From the NCBI RefSeq assembly GCF_013401515.1, contig NZ_CP058532.1, positions 84,858 to 148,857 of the forward strand: DNA of 64,000 nt, in the 5' to 3' direction. The position numbers and the translations under genes were made by a program. This document shows, one piece after another, positions 54,269-64,000 of this stretch (its first letter is position 1; the number at the start of each line of letters is the position of its first letter). Below the pieces are notes generated by a model, which saw only the letters and a program-made list of their open reading frames with translations, was not told the origin of the DNA and did not search any database. The stretch is from Halorarum halophilum. Lineage in GTDB: Archaea > Halobacteriota > Halobacteria > Halobacteriales > Haloferacaceae.

Positions 54269-54832
54269 ATGGCATTACTATTCCCAATCAGGTCAGGCGG
54301 CGGTGGCGAGCGAACGCCCATCAAGATCGGGCCGACGTATCTCGACGGCGTCGTCGGCGTCTCCGAACGCGGTGGGATGAACGCCCCGACAAAGCGAACG
54401 GAGGTGGGGTATTCGTACACCTCGAAGGTTCGCGCCGAGCCTGTCTCGGTCTCGATCGAAGCGTATGTCGAGCCAACGACGTACGGTCAGCTGACCGATC
54501 TTCGCGACGCCGATCGGCCCGTCCCGGTCACGGTCGGGTTCGTCTCACTCGGCGCGTCGAAAGTCGACGACATCCGAGTCGAGCAGACAGCCACGCGAAC
54601 GTCTCACTACAAGGTGACCATCGACGTCACGCAGGTCCACGAAGCGAAGTCCGGGACTGCAACGCTTGTCATCGATGCCTCGAGCGGTGATAGCGGGTCA
54701 GGCTCAACGCACGCTGGCTCGGCCGCGCTCAAGGAACCGACGCTGGTCCGCTCACAGGATAAAGCAACGTCCGGCGGGCCCGGTGGAGACCACCCGAAGA
54801 CCGACCAGGTCATGAGCTGGCTGGGGTTCTGA
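54269..54832 (+). CDS. baseplate or tail-tube-tip protein
   Basis: The 187-aa protein follows the tape measure. The N-terminus (PIKIGPTYLDGVVGVSERGG) and the strands AEPVSVSIEAYVEPTTYGQL and DDIRVEQTATRTSHYKVTID resemble small baseplate proteins of Mu/P2-like tails (XkdN/P-type region). The tail of the protein is Gly/Ser/Thr-rich. Assignment by position. Confidence 0.6.
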   Translation: MALLFPIRSGGGGERTPIKIGPTYLDGVVGVSERGGMNAPTKRTEVGYSYTSKVRAEPVSVSIEAYVEPTTYGQLTDLRDADRPVPVTVGFVSLGASKVDDIRVEQTATRTSHYKVTIDVTQVHEAKSGTATLVIDASSGDSGSGSTHAGSAALKEPTLVRSQDKATSGGPGGDHPKTDQVMSWLGF

Positions 54833-54835
54833 TCC

Positions 54836-55174
54836 ATGGCTATCGAAATCGTCCCGATCGACGAAGAGCACGCCAGCACGAAGCAGCCGATCCATCTCGA
54901 GGTATCGGGCCTCGATGCCTGGCCGACGCACCGCTTCCGCGTAACGCTCGACTGGAACCCGGTCATGGAGCGGTGGATCATCGAGATCACGCACCTGAAC
55001 ACCGACGCGGTTGTGCATACGGGCGCAGCCACCCTATATCAGCCGATGAGTGTCGACGGCTACGTCGATTTCATGTTCCTCGACCCGTCGAATCAGGCGG
55101 AGAAGATCACGCCACAGAACATCGGGAACAACGTCGTCCTCGGGGTGTTCCGCGGTGAAGAGGTGGACGCCTGA
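54836..55174 (+). CDS. small baseplate-associated protein
   Basis: The 112-aa beta-rich protein (MAIEIVPIDEEHASTKQPIH, FRVTLDWNPVMERWIIEITH) sits between baseplate genes and overlaps the hub gene by one base (TGATG). It may bridge tube and hub; no motif seen. Confidence 0.55.
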   Translation: MAIEIVPIDEEHASTKQPIHLEVSGLDAWPTHRFRVTLDWNPVMERWIIEITHLNTDAVVHTGAATLYQPMSVDGYVDFMFLDPSNQAEKITPQNIGNNVVLGVFRGEEVDA

Positions 55175-56013
55175 TGGTCTGGAACCAGTATCGTCGCATC
55201 GACGCTGGCGCGATCTCGGTCGAAGAGCTCGACATGAGTATCGAGATCACCTCGGCGGAAAACGCCGGGACGGAGTTCGACGTGAGCATCTGGAACCTCA
55301 CGGAATCGACGTGGAGAGGCGTCTCGGAAGGCGACGAATGTCGTGTCGTCCTCGGCTGGGAGGATGGCGATCGAAAGAGCGTCGTCCACGGAGAAGTCAA
55401 AAAGAAATCCAAAACGCCTGATAAGACCGATACACGTTTCCGTCTCAAAGGAGTCGATACGACTGACGAGTCCGTCAAGCGGTCGTTCTCCCGGACGTTT
55501 AGCGGGAAGCGGCCGGACCAGATCGCTCACGCAATCGCCGGTCAGATCGGACTCACGACAGGAGAGATTGAACCCGTGGTGAATGGACGTATCGACGACA
55601 ACTGGGTCGTCACCAGTGACCGCCCTGCACGCTACTGGCTCGACGAGCTCGTCCGCGAAGCCGAAGCACGCTCGGAGTACGCCTGGGAGTGGTTCGTCGA
55701 CACGGGCAAGTTCTACTTCGTCCAGAAAGACGGACGGAAGGAGGATACGATCGTCCTCTCGTATGAGAACACCCTGCTGTCGATCGGCGAAGCATCCGGG
55801 TCGACGGATGCGGAAGAACCAGGACTCGACTTCACGGCGATGTGTGAACCACTGCTCAGACGCGGTGGTGCAGTCATCGTCGACACGGACGACTACAGCG
55901 GCGCGTACAAGCTAACCGAGTACACCTACCGGTCGGATACGACCACTGGCGAACACGAGGTCAGCGGCCACCTCGCCCCGCTCGGGGTCAACTACAGGGT
56001 TGAATCATCATGA
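55174..56013 (+). CDS. baseplate hub protein (gpD-like)
   Basis: The 279-aa protein starts with a tube-like domain (VEELDMSIEITSAENAGTEF, residues 15-34; EFDVSIWNLTESTWRGVSEG) and goes on with FSGKRPDQIAHAIAGQIGLT and YAWEWFVDTGKFYFVQKDGR, the two-barrel/helix order of P2 gpD and XkdQ-like hub proteins. It would form the trimeric ring that holds the spike. Overlaps the spike gene by ATGA. Confidence 0.75.
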   Translation: MVWNQYRRIDAGAISVEELDMSIEITSAENAGTEFDVSIWNLTESTWRGVSEGDECRVVLGWEDGDRKSVVHGEVKKKSKTPDKTDTRFRLKGVDTTDESVKRSFSRTFSGKRPDQIAHAIAGQIGLTTGEIEPVVNGRIDDNWVVTSDRPARYWLDELVREAEARSEYAWEWFVDTGKFYFVQKDGRKEDTIVLSYENTLLSIGEASGSTDAEEPGLDFTAMCEPLLRRGGAVIVDTDDYSGAYKLTEYTYRSDTTTGEHEVSGHLAPLGVNYRVESS

Positions 56014-56732
56014 CGACGAACATCCCCGCCCTCATCCGTGAGTACATCCAGGACGAGCTTCGCGGCGTCTACACGGTCTCGATGGTCGTCCTCGAATCGG
56101 TCGACATGGACGCCATGCGGTGTACGGTGTCGCTGAAACGTGACCAGGACGTCATCGTCGACAACGTCCCGATCGCATCGACGTTCGCTCGGAGTGACGG
56201 CTACGGGATCGTCGTCCCGGTCGAACCCGGCGAGACGGAAGGGTTCATCCTCCACGTGAAGGAACCGCTCGAGGACCTGATCGTCGACAGCGGTCACCAG
56301 GAGATCACCCAGCAGCGCCAGTTCTCCCCCGTCGACGCTGTGTTCTTCCCGACCATCTGGAACGCGAACGACACCACGCCGGCCCAGAACGTCGGCGATT
56401 ACGAACAGGGCGAGTACCTCCTGGCACACCCGTCAGACTCGCTCATTCGCGTGAAGCCAGACGGCCGGGTCATCATCGAAGACTCGAATGGCCAGACCTG
56501 GACGATGGATGCCACCACCAACGAGACCAGGTTCGAACACCCGTCTGGACCGACGCTCACGATCAAGAACGGCGAGATCGATATCGAAGCGACCCAGGTG
56601 AAGATCGGTGATCTGGCCCAGGCGGTCGCCGTCGCTGTCCAGCAACACACGCACAACCTACGCCGGTGTGATGGGTCGACCGTCGATACCGACGAACCGA
56701 ACGAAGACGGAACAGACACGCTGATCTCGTAA
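56010..56732 (+). CDS. baseplate spike protein (gpV/gp45-like)
   Basis: The 240-aa protein has an N-terminal helix and OB-fold (residues about 8-100: LRGVYTVSMVVLESVDMDAM, GIVVPVEPGETEGFILHVKE) followed by a repetitive beta part typical of spike shafts (VKPDGRVIIEDSNGQTWTMD, TLTIKNGEIDIEATQVKIGD). It ends with VQQHTHNLRRCDGST, where the H-x-H pair may bind a metal at the tip. It would pierce the cell envelope after sheath contraction. Confidence 0.8.
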   Translation: MTTNIPALIREYIQDELRGVYTVSMVVLESVDMDAMRCTVSLKRDQDVIVDNVPIASTFARSDGYGIVVPVEPGETEGFILHVKEPLEDLIVDSGHQEITQQRQFSPVDAVFFPTIWNANDTTPAQNVGDYEQGEYLLAHPSDSLIRVKPDGRVIIEDSNGQTWTMDATTNETRFEHPSGPTLTIKNGEIDIEATQVKIGDLAQAVAVAVQQHTHNLRRCDGSTVDTDEPNEDGTDTLIS

Positions 56733-56735
56733 CCA

Positions 56736-59700
56736 ATGCCGACGCCAAACCACGATCTCGACGCGCCCGCCGCCGCCTCTACGAGCTGGAAGAAGAACTT
56801 CAACTACATCGACGTCCACCTGATGCTCCAGGGGACGAAGGCGAACCGGCCAGCCGCCGGCACGTCCGACCGCCTCTATCTCGCGACCGACGAGGGAATT
56901 ATCTACCGCGACACGGGGGCTGGCTGGACGAACGTCCTCGACGAAGCTACGACATCAGCAATCGGGTACACGGACGACACACTCCTCACGTGGGGTGACG
57001 ACGACGACTTCGCAACCCAGTTCGCGTCGGCAAACAACCAGTGGGAGCTCATCGACCAGACTGGGACATCATCAGAGCTCATCGCACACGTTCCGGCTGG
57101 TGGGAGCTTCACCCTCGACCGCGGGCTCGACCTGAACGGCCAGGATCTCGCAGACGGAGCAACGACTATCTGGAACGCCAGTGCCGGGTACATCCCGTCC
57201 GCACGGGTTCAGGGCCTCGATACCCACACCTCCGACGCCTCGGCTCACCACACCAAGTACAGTGACGCTGAAGCAGTCAGTGCCATCAACAGCGAGAGCT
57301 CGCTTACGGTCGACATCACGGGTGATGCAGATACCGTCGACGGGTACCACGCCAGCGATTTCTCAACGTCGGCACACACGCACTCACACGGTGACCTGAC
57401 CGGGATCGGCGTCGACGACCACCACATTCGATACGCCGACGAAGAAGCCCAGGACGCAATCGGGACGATCATCGATGGCTCGCTCTCGTACGTCGATTCC
57501 CCGGCCTCGCTCGGTGTGGCCAGTGGCGGTATTACGAGTACGCATATTGCACCCGACGCAGTCGGATCGAGCGAGCTCGTCAACGACTCGGTGACGGTCA
57601 CGGCTGGGACGCTCCTCACGGGTGGCGGTCTCGTCGCTCTTGGTGGCACAGTCTCGCTGGATGTCGATGAGGGGAGTATCGATCACGGGTCGATCAGCGG
57701 GATTGGTGACGACGACCACACGCAGTACGTTCCGACGGACGCGAGTCGGGGCTTCACGAATCCCGTCTCCGGGATCGACCCATCCACGTCGTCGGATCTG
57801 GCGACGAAGAGCTACGTCGACTCGATCGCGCAAGGTATCGAGTACCGTGAGTCCGTCCTCGATACGCTGAACACGCCGCCGGGAACGCCTTCAACGGGGG
57901 ATAGATACCTGGTCGGAAGCGCCCCGTCCGGCGATTGGAGTGGGCACGCTGACGAGCTCGCCGAGTACGATGGGTCGGGCTGGACGTTCGAGACGCCGAA
58001 CGAAGGCTGGGCGGTGTTCGTCGAGGACGTCGACATGCTGCTGGTGTTCAACGCGACGAGTTGGGTGTCGTTCGGCTCGACGCTCGACCACGGTGCGCTC
58101 CAGGGGCTCGGGGACGACGACCACACGCAGTACCTCCTGGCGAGTGGGGCCAGATCGATGGCTGGATCGCTCAACATGGGGTCGAACGCGATCACGAACG
58201 TCTCCACGGTCGACGGTGTAGACGTCTCGGCGCACGCAGGCAACGCGAGTGCTCACCACGCCAAGTACACAGACACCGAAGCAGTCGCAGCTGTGAACGC
58301 GGAGACAACGCTGTCTGTGGACATCAGCGGTGACGCTGACACGGTGGATGGCCAGCATGCGTCCGCGTTCGCAACCGCCGGGCACGTTCACGCTCACGGC
58401 GACCTGACGGGCATCGGTTCGTCCGATCACCACGCCCGGTACGCTGATGAAGAGGCGCGGGATGCTGTCGGGTCAATTCTCTCGGCGGACTTCAACTACG
58501 ATGATGTCGCGAACACGATCGACCTTTCCCCACACACGGGTGATTCTGGGGCCCACCACGCCCGCTACGCGGACGAGGAGGCACAGGACGCAGTTGGGTC
58601 CATGGTCGATGGGACGCTGGTCTACGACGACGCTACGCCCTCTCTCGGGGTCGCAGACAACTCCATCACAATCACCCACCTCGCGTTCGATCCGGCTACT
58701 CAGGCGGAACTCTCGAGCCACACCGGGGATTCAACCAACCCTCACTCGGTAACGGTGTCGCAGATCGGCGCGATCCCGGATAGTACGGATGCCGTCACCA
58801 GTACGCACATCGCTGCGAACAGCGTCGGAACGTCAGAGCTCTCGTTCGACCCGACGACGCAGTCCGAGTTCGATACGCACACTGGAAGCGCCTCTGCTCA
58901 CCACGCGAAGTACACGGATACAGAAGCCGTCAGTGCCGTCGAGAGTGAAGTCGGTCTCACGTTCGCTGGCGGGCTGACGATCAACGGAACGTTTGAGACG
59001 TCGGGTGGTGGGCAATTCGGGTCCGGGATTTCGCTGGACGGGACCAATCCGCCAGGTGCGAACAAGATCGAAGGGGCTGGCGGCACGCTCAACTTAGATC
59101 GATCGGCCTCGGTTGCGGTCGAACACTCGGGGACGGCGTTCTCGTTCGACGTGGTCGACACGGGGAACGCGAATACGTTGCTCACCGTCGATGGTGGTGG
59201 GACAGTCGATACGCCGGATGCGACGCTCTTCGAGCAAGGAAGCCGTGTTGCAACGCGCACGTGGGCGAATAGCAATTTCGCAGCCAGCGGGCACGCTCAC
59301 GCCCACGCCGATCTGACGGGCATCTCGTCCAGTGACCACCACACGCGATATGCCGATGCAGAAGCAGTCGCCGCGGTCAACGCAGAAACCTCGCTCTCAG
59401 TAGACATCACGGGCGATGCTGATACACTGGATGGAGTCCAGTTGGCGGCAATCGATTGGACCAACGTCGCCATGTCCCAGAGCGATGTGAGTGTCTCCGA
59501 TCTCGGGCCAGCTGACACCAACTTTGATCTGAATGGAAACGACATCGTCAGTTCGAATTCGTTCTCGATCAACCAAGGAGGGAATCAGCGTGTTCACTTC
59601 GGTATCGACACCACGATCAATAATACAGACCTCCAATTGGGTCCTGGAGTCGACCTAAAGTCGGGAACGACGATCCTGTGGGACGAGGCGGCTGGCCATA

Positions 59701-62297
59701 TCCCATCGGCCAGAGTACAGGGGCTCGACACTCACACGAGTGACGCATCGGCACACCACACGCGGCCGACAGCCGGGAATGGGTTGTCCGATACGACAGA
59801 TACGTTCAGTGTCGACGAGAGCTATGACTTCACGTTCTCCTCGGAGATCGATTTCAGTGGCGGGCTCGCACTGGGAGCGGCGCTCAATGCCGCCAGTAAT
59901 TCGATCAACAGCGTTGGGACGCTCAACGTCTCGGATATCACCTCGAACAACGGAACGGGGCCAATCACCGTCGCCGATGTGGGGTTCGAGTATGCAGACG
60001 ACCTCAAGGTGTTCTACGGGACGGATAGCGACTTCTCGATCGCGTATGATTCGGTCGAAGACGAGCTCGTCGTTCACGACGAGACGACCGGGATCGACCT
60101 GATCCGACAGCCGAAGGCCGGGCCTACGCAGTTCATCCAGGGAATCGAGTCGGGAACGATCGAAACGCCCGAAGACACGAACATCCAGATCATCAATACG
60201 CCAGTCACGTCGAACGTGGTTGGCGGGACGCTTGTCGGGCACACGCTCTCCGTGAACAGCCAGACGGCGCTGGCGCTGCGTGGAACGGCTGACGGTGGGG
60301 GCGGTCTCAGTGACGGTCCATACGCTGAGCTCGGCGGCGATCTCCGCGCAACTGATGGAGAGGTGATCTGGGACGAAGTGAGTAGCCACATCCCGCAGGG
60401 ACGACTCCAGAATGACACGGTCACAGTCGCTGGCAACGTTGTCGCGCTGGGCGGGAGCACGAGCGTCGCCCACAGTGACCTCACGGGTATTGGCTCGGCT
60501 GACCACCACGCTCGATACACCGATTCGGAGGCGCTCGCGGCGGTCAACGCTGACGCTGATCACGGGTCGACGGCCCAGCACGATTACTTCACCACCGAGA
60601 ACGCCCAGGATGCGATCGGGACCATCGTCGACGGCACGCTGTCGTATGATGATGCAACGCCGTCGCTCGGGGTGGCGGCCTCGTCGATCACGACATCCCA
60701 CCTTGCGTTCGACCCAGCAACGCAGGCCGAGCTGAACACGCACGAAGGGGACTCGTCAGCGCACCACACTCGGTACGCCGATAGTGAGGCTGTCGCCGCG
60801 GTCAATGCAGAGACGACGCTTTCGGTCGATATCTCAGGGGACGCTGACACCCTGGATGGCGTTCACCTCGCAGGGATCGACTGGGGGAACACGGCACTCG
60901 ACCAGAGTGAGGTAAACGTCTCTCACCTTGGAGCTGCTGACGCGAACCTCAACATGAACGGGAAGCAGCTCACTGGGGTCAGCCAGCTCAAGTTCACGGA
61001 CCGGGCGGCTGATACGAACGCCTGGTACCTCGAGGAAGATACAACCTCTGGCGCCCTCATGGTTCGAGAAGACCGCTCGTCGGGGACCTTCACGGCGTTC
61101 AAATTCTCCAGCGGATACCACTTCGAAACGCTCGTCGGAGAAATCCGTGAACAGGGAAATCGCGTCGCGACTCGGACGTGGACGAACAGCAACTTCGCGA
61201 CGAATGGGCACGGCCACGCACACGCCGATCTGACGGGGATTGGCGCATCTGACCACCACACCCGATATGCTGACAGCGAGGCGGTGGCGGCCGTGAATGC
61301 AGAAGCATCACTCACTGTCGACATCACTGGTGACGCCGACACGCTCGACGGCGTCCACCTGGCCTCGATAGACTGGGCTGATGTCGCGATGGCCCAATCG
61401 GACGTGAACGTTTCCCACCTCGGGTCGGCAAACGCGACCCTGGACATGAACGGGAATGACGTCAGCAACGTCGAACAGCTCTCGTTCATCGAAGCAGGCA
61501 ACATCGTCGCGAACGTCGACGAGTCGCACGGTCCCGGAGCGCCCGGGGCGGTCTTCGATGTGACTATCGTCGACAGTGGTGCCGCCGATAACATCCAGTG
61601 GATGCGCGATGCAGGCTCGGCGAGGGCGTTCATGGTGTACAACACCGCCTCGGGATTGGGTGGCGTGTTCACCGTCACTGACACTGGCAACACAACCATT
61701 GCTGGGTCGCTTACGGTTGAGAGCGACATCACTGATGGGCTGGCGACGATCTGGGATGCATCGGCGCACCACGTCCCCTCCTCCAGCGTTCAGGGGCTCA
61801 ATTCCCACACCGGGGATTCGTCGGCGCACCACGCGAAGTACACAGACACGGAGGCTGTCGCTGCTGTGAATGCTGAGACCACGCTGTCGGTGAACATCTC
61901 CGGCGATGCCGATACGCTGGATGGCGTCCACCTCGCCAACATCGACTGGGCTGACGTCGCCATGGCTCAGAGCGATGTGAACGTCTCCGACCTGGGGACA
62001 GCAGATGCGACTCTGGATATGGGGAACAACGACATCACCAGCATCAACGGGTTCGTCTTCCAAGATCCTGGGCCAGATGGAAGCGTTCGCTGGTCGAACT
62101 GGCAACTGTACGAAGCCCCGAACGACCTGTCGAACGTGGCGGGCAACTTCCAGATCGTCAACAACGGAACGCGAGTAGTGACGGTCGAAGACGGGACGGG
62201 TCAGCTCGAAGCCACGGGCGGGTACAAGGCCGGCGACTTCGAGATCGTCGAGAACAGCGAGCGGAACAGTCTGGACTTCAACTACACGGGGTCCTGA
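56736..62297 (+). CDS. long repetitive tail fibre
   Basis: The 1853-aa protein has an N-terminal attachment segment and then about eight copies of a unit such as SAHHAKYTDTEAVAAVNAET, TLSVDISGDADTVDG, interleaved with H-x-H-bearing shaft repeats (GHVHAHGDLTGIGSSDHHAR). Such repeats with HxH are known from trimeric phage fibres that coordinate metal. Linkers carry short conserved phrases (DWADVAMAQSDVNVSDLG) that recur four times, so the gene can recombine internally. The C-terminal 60 residues differ and may attach the next protein or bind a receptor. It would determine adsorption. Confidence 0.85.
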   Translation: MPTPNHDLDAPAAASTSWKKNFNYIDVHLMLQGTKANRPAAGTSDRLYLATDEGIIYRDTGAGWTNVLDEATTSAIGYTDDTLLTWGDDDDFATQFASANNQWELIDQTGTSSELIAHVPAGGSFTLDRGLDLNGQDLADGATTIWNASAGYIPSARVQGLDTHTSDASAHHTKYSDAEAVSAINSESSLTVDITGDADTVDGYHASDFSTSAHTHSHGDLTGIGVDDHHIRYADEEAQDAIGTIIDGSLSYVDSPASLGVASGGITSTHIAPDAVGSSELVNDSVTVTAGTLLTGGGLVALGGTVSLDVDEGSIDHGSISGIGDDDHTQYVPTDASRGFTNPVSGIDPSTSSDLATKSYVDSIAQGIEYRESVLDTLNTPPGTPSTGDRYLVGSAPSGDWSGHADELAEYDGSGWTFETPNEGWAVFVEDVDMLLVFNATSWVSFGSTLDHGALQGLGDDDHTQYLLASGARSMAGSLNMGSNAITNVSTVDGVDVSAHAGNASAHHAKYTDTEAVAAVNAETTLSVDISGDADTVDGQHASAFATAGHVHAHGDLTGIGSSDHHARYADEEARDAVGSILSADFNYDDVANTIDLSPHTGDSGAHHARYADEEAQDAVGSMVDGTLVYDDATPSLGVADNSITITHLAFDPATQAELSSHTGDSTNPHSVTVSQIGAIPDSTDAVTSTHIAANSVGTSELSFDPTTQSEFDTHTGSASAHHAKYTDTEAVSAVESEVGLTFAGGLTINGTFETSGGGQFGSGISLDGTNPPGANKIEGAGGTLNLDRSASVAVEHSGTAFSFDVVDTGNANTLLTVDGGGTVDTPDATLFEQGSRVATRTWANSNFAASGHAHAHADLTGISSSDHHTRYADAEAVAAVNAETSLSVDITGDADTLDGVQLAAIDWTNVAMSQSDVSVSDLGPADTNFDLNGNDIVSSNSFSINQGGNQRVHFGIDTTINNTDLQLGPGVDLKSGTTILWDEAAGHIPSARVQGLDTHTSDASAHHTRPTAGNGLSDTTDTFSVDESYDFTFSSEIDFSGGLALGAALNAASNSINSVGTLNVSDITSNNGTGPITVADVGFEYADDLKVFYGTDSDFSIAYDSVEDELVVHDETTGIDLIRQPKAGPTQFIQGIESGTIETPEDTNIQIINTPVTSNVVGGTLVGHTLSVNSQTALALRGTADGGGGLSDGPYAELGGDLRATDGEVIWDEVSSHIPQGRLQNDTVTVAGNVVALGGSTSVAHSDLTGIGSADHHARYTDSEALAAVNADADHGSTAQHDYFTTENAQDAIGTIVDGTLSYDDATPSLGVAASSITTSHLAFDPATQAELNTHEGDSSAHHTRYADSEAVAAVNAETTLSVDISGDADTLDGVHLAGIDWGNTALDQSEVNVSHLGAADANLNMNGKQLTGVSQLKFTDRAADTNAWYLEEDTTSGALMVREDRSSGTFTAFKFSSGYHFETLVGEIREQGNRVATRTWTNSNFATNGHGHAHADLTGIGASDHHTRYADSEAVAAVNAEASLTVDITGDADTLDGVHLASIDWADVAMAQSDVNVSHLGSANATLDMNGNDVSNVEQLSFIEAGNIVANVDESHGPGAPGAVFDVTIVDSGAADNIQWMRDAGSARAFMVYNTASGLGGVFTVTDTGNTTIAGSLTVESDITDGLATIWDASAHHVPSSSVQGLNSHTGDSSAHHAKYTDTEAVAAVNAETTLSVNISGDADTLDGVHLANIDWADVAMAQSDVNVSDLGTADATLDMGNNDITSINGFVFQDPGPDGSVRWSNWQLYEAPNDLSNVAGNFQIVNNGTRVVTVEDGTGQLEATGGYKAGDFEIVENSERNSLDFNYTGS

Positions 62298-62299
62298 TC

Positions 62300-64000
62300 A
62301 TGAGCCTGATCGCCCACTACCAGTTCGAAGGAGACGCGACGGATAGCTACGGGACGTACAACGGGATCGAACACGGCTCGCCGTCGTACGCAGACGGAAA
62401 GGTCGGGCAATGTCTCGATCTCACGGGGAACACTGGGGACATGGGCGTCGAGCTTGTTCAATGGGCTGATGCCGAACAACTCCGTGACGCAGGAGGGTTC
62501 TCGCTCTGGTTCAACTCGACAACGACAACGGGTGACAGTGGTGCACGGGTTATCTCCTGGGACCATTCAGACCACCCGACCGTCCTGGTAGATCAAAGTC
62601 AGAGTGGTGGGCAAGACGTGAACACGGTGCTGAACGATCCACGTCCAGGCTGGATCGGTGTGTCGTTGGCCGAAAACGATTGGCACCACGTTGCCCTCTC
62701 ATGGGATGCTGATGGCGGAGCATGGTTCCTGATGCTCGACGGCACTGTCGTAACGTCCGGAGAGGATTACGCGGTCACGAGCACCGCACCACGACCGATC
62801 GTCATCGGCGGGAATACTGAGCTCGACGGTGACATCTCGGGTGACCCGTTCGTTGGGTACATTGATGAGGCCCGCTTGTTCGACCACGGGCTCTCGGTTG
62901 CTGAGGCGAAAGAGCTCAGTCTGGCGAAGGTCGGCCACTGGAAGCTCAACGGCTCTGCGACCGACTGCTCCGGCTACGGCAACCACGGGACGGTCGAAGA
63001 CGGAAGTGCCACCAGTAACACGATTCTCAATTCCCAGTGCCACGAGTGGACCGGCGATGGGACTGGGGCGATTCGCATCCCGAACGCTCCATCGCTCCAG
63101 ACGGATCAGGACATGACACTCGCGTACTGGATTCACCCGACTGATATCGGGACGGAGCGACAGAACCCGTTCGATAAAGCGTACGGTGGTGAATTGACGA
63201 TCACGCTCGAGACCAACGGGAACCTGAACCACTACCACGGAGATGCAGGAGACGAAGGTCAGAACTACGTCAGTCCGTCGCCCGCGTACACACTCTCACA
63301 GGATGAGTGGACGCACGTCATCTACACGCGGGATATCTCGACCAACACGGTCGAGTACTACATCAACGGCGAGCACGACGTCACGCGAACGTACAATAGT
63401 GCGATTCAACCCTCGAAGTCGACCGACGACATCCTCCTTGGGAACGGCTATACGTCGCAGCTCCACGGGCGACTGGCCGATGTTCGCCTCCACGCATCGT
63501 ACCTCGACGACCCTGCTGATGCGGCGTACATCTACGAGAACAGAGCCAGTCTCGACAACATCGGCGGGCTATCCGCCCACGAGCTCATCGAGACGCCCCA
63601 GCGCCGGGGTGCGGACTCGGCCGAGTACTTCGTGCCGATCAGTAACTGTCTCATCTCGGCGTACGAAGACGACACGACGGTCTACCTGAACGGGGCTGTC
63701 GAAACGACGCTCGACGCCCAGGACACGTACAACGTCAGCTGTAGCCCTGGAGATATCGTCGCTGCGGATAAGCCAATCACGTCAGGCGAAGATCGACCAG
63801 GTGTCCCGCTCGGCTGGTCGGGGACGCGGTTTGCGTGGAGGAACGACCGGTACCCGCCGATCAACATGTACATCTACGCGCCGTATGCCGATGCGACAGT
63901 TGATATCTACGACTGCTCAGTCAGTGCCACCACAGCCGATCGGACGGTTACGGTGTCGCAGGGGACCCACGTCGTAGAGGCAACGACGGATACGAACAAT
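62300..64000 (+). CDS. LamG-domain adhesin, 3' end outside window
   Basis: An open frame from ATG 62300 reaches the window end (567 codons seen). Two tandem laminin-G/concanavalin-A-like lectin domains are visible: MSLIAHYQFEGDATDSYGTY with NDWHHVALSWDADGGAWFLM and PFVGYIDEARLFDHGLS (residues about 1-200), and KVGHWKLNGSATDCSGYGNH with DEWTHVIYTRDISTNTVEYY and LHGRLADVRLHASYLDD (about 210-410). A further beta domain follows. Such domains bind sugars, so this is probably the receptor-binding protein at the fibre tip, acting on the glycosylated S-layer. It starts 2 bases after the fibre stop. Confidence 0.8.
   Translation, partial: MSLIAHYQFEGDATDSYGTYNGIEHGSPSYADGKVGQCLDLTGNTGDMGVELVQWADAEQLRDAGGFSLWFNSTTTTGDSGARVISWDHSDHPTVLVDQSQSGGQDVNTVLNDPRPGWIGVSLAENDWHHVALSWDADGGAWFLMLDGTVVTSGEDYAVTSTAPRPIVIGGNTELDGDISGDPFVGYIDEARLFDHGLSVAEAKELSLAKVGHWKLNGSATDCSGYGNHGTVEDGSATSNTILNSQCHEWTGDGTGAIRIPNAPSLQTDQDMTLAYWIHPTDIGTERQNPFDKAYGGELTITLETNGNLNHYHGDAGDEGQNYVSPSPAYTLSQDEWTHVIYTRDISTNTVEYYINGEHDVTRTYNSAIQPSKSTDDILLGNGYTSQLHGRLADVRLHASYLDDPADAAYIYENRASLDNIGGLSAHELIETPQRRGADSAEYFVPISNCLISAYEDDTTVYLNGAVETTLDAQDTYNVSCSPGDIVAADKPITSGEDRPGVPLGWSGTRFAWRNDRYPPINMYIYAPYADATVDIYDCSVSATTADRTVTVSQGTHVVEATTDTNN

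Overview
The window looks like part of the genome of a tailed virus with a contractile tail (myovirus-type, Caudoviricetes) that infects a halophilic archaeon. The evidence is: strongly acidic, GC-rich proteins; archaeal TATA boxes about 27 bases before start codons, giving leaderless or near-leaderless transcripts; a Bat-type (HTH_10) regulator; a B12-dependent ribonucleotide reductase; a Tat-exported protein; and a full set of packaging, capsid, sheath, tube, tape-measure and baseplate genes. All genes but one read on the + strand. I see no DNA polymerase, helicase or integrase, and the last gene runs off the end, so the genome is larger than the window. I ran no database search; names rest on motifs, gene order and recall of families.

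Layout. 1-6344: about 18 small genes in units, ten of them behind the same early-type TATA promoter, each with a small hairpin at or beside the first ATG whose stem changes with compensation from copy to copy. One unit encodes a Tat-signal zinc metalloprotease. 6345-7271: non-coding. 7272-15009: closely overlapped small acidic proteins, including zinc-finger and winged-helix candidates, interrupted by a structured non-coding stretch at 13430-13788. 15056-20291: small and large terminase, portal and a head-associated protein. 20281-22799: HTH protein, holin-like protein, C39-like cysteine protease, a nucleotidyltransferase/left-handed beta-helix protein and a two-TM protein. 22800-23332: non-coding with a 26-bp palindrome and a terminator. 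23333-37476: SPFH membrane protein, flavin-dependent thymidylate synthase, two adjacent tRNA-guanine-transglycosylase/DpdA-like proteins, a Bat-like regulator and many unknowns. 37573-42057: class II ribonucleotide reductase, an unknown protein, and the single minus-strand gene, a P-loop kinase. 42194-64000: prohead protease, scaffold, decoration and major capsid proteins, connectors, sheath, tube, tail-assembly chaperone with a probable -1 frameshift, tape measure, baseplate hub and spike, a 1853-residue repetitive tail fibre and a LamG-domain adhesin cut by the window end.

How it works together. The genes suggest a lytic programme: early cassettes and regulators; nucleotide supply (NrdJ, ThyX); possible 7-deazaguanine DNA modification by the DpdA-like pair, drawing on the preQ0 that haloarchaea already make for archaeosine; then late genes behind a distinct promoter motif (GAAAACTGGTATATA). 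The items I consider most likely to be undescribed are RNA-level: the covarying start-codon hairpins, a three-copy tRNA-like (acceptor plus T-arm) leader element at 11255, 13713 and 27417, and the frameshift signal in the tail-assembly chaperone.
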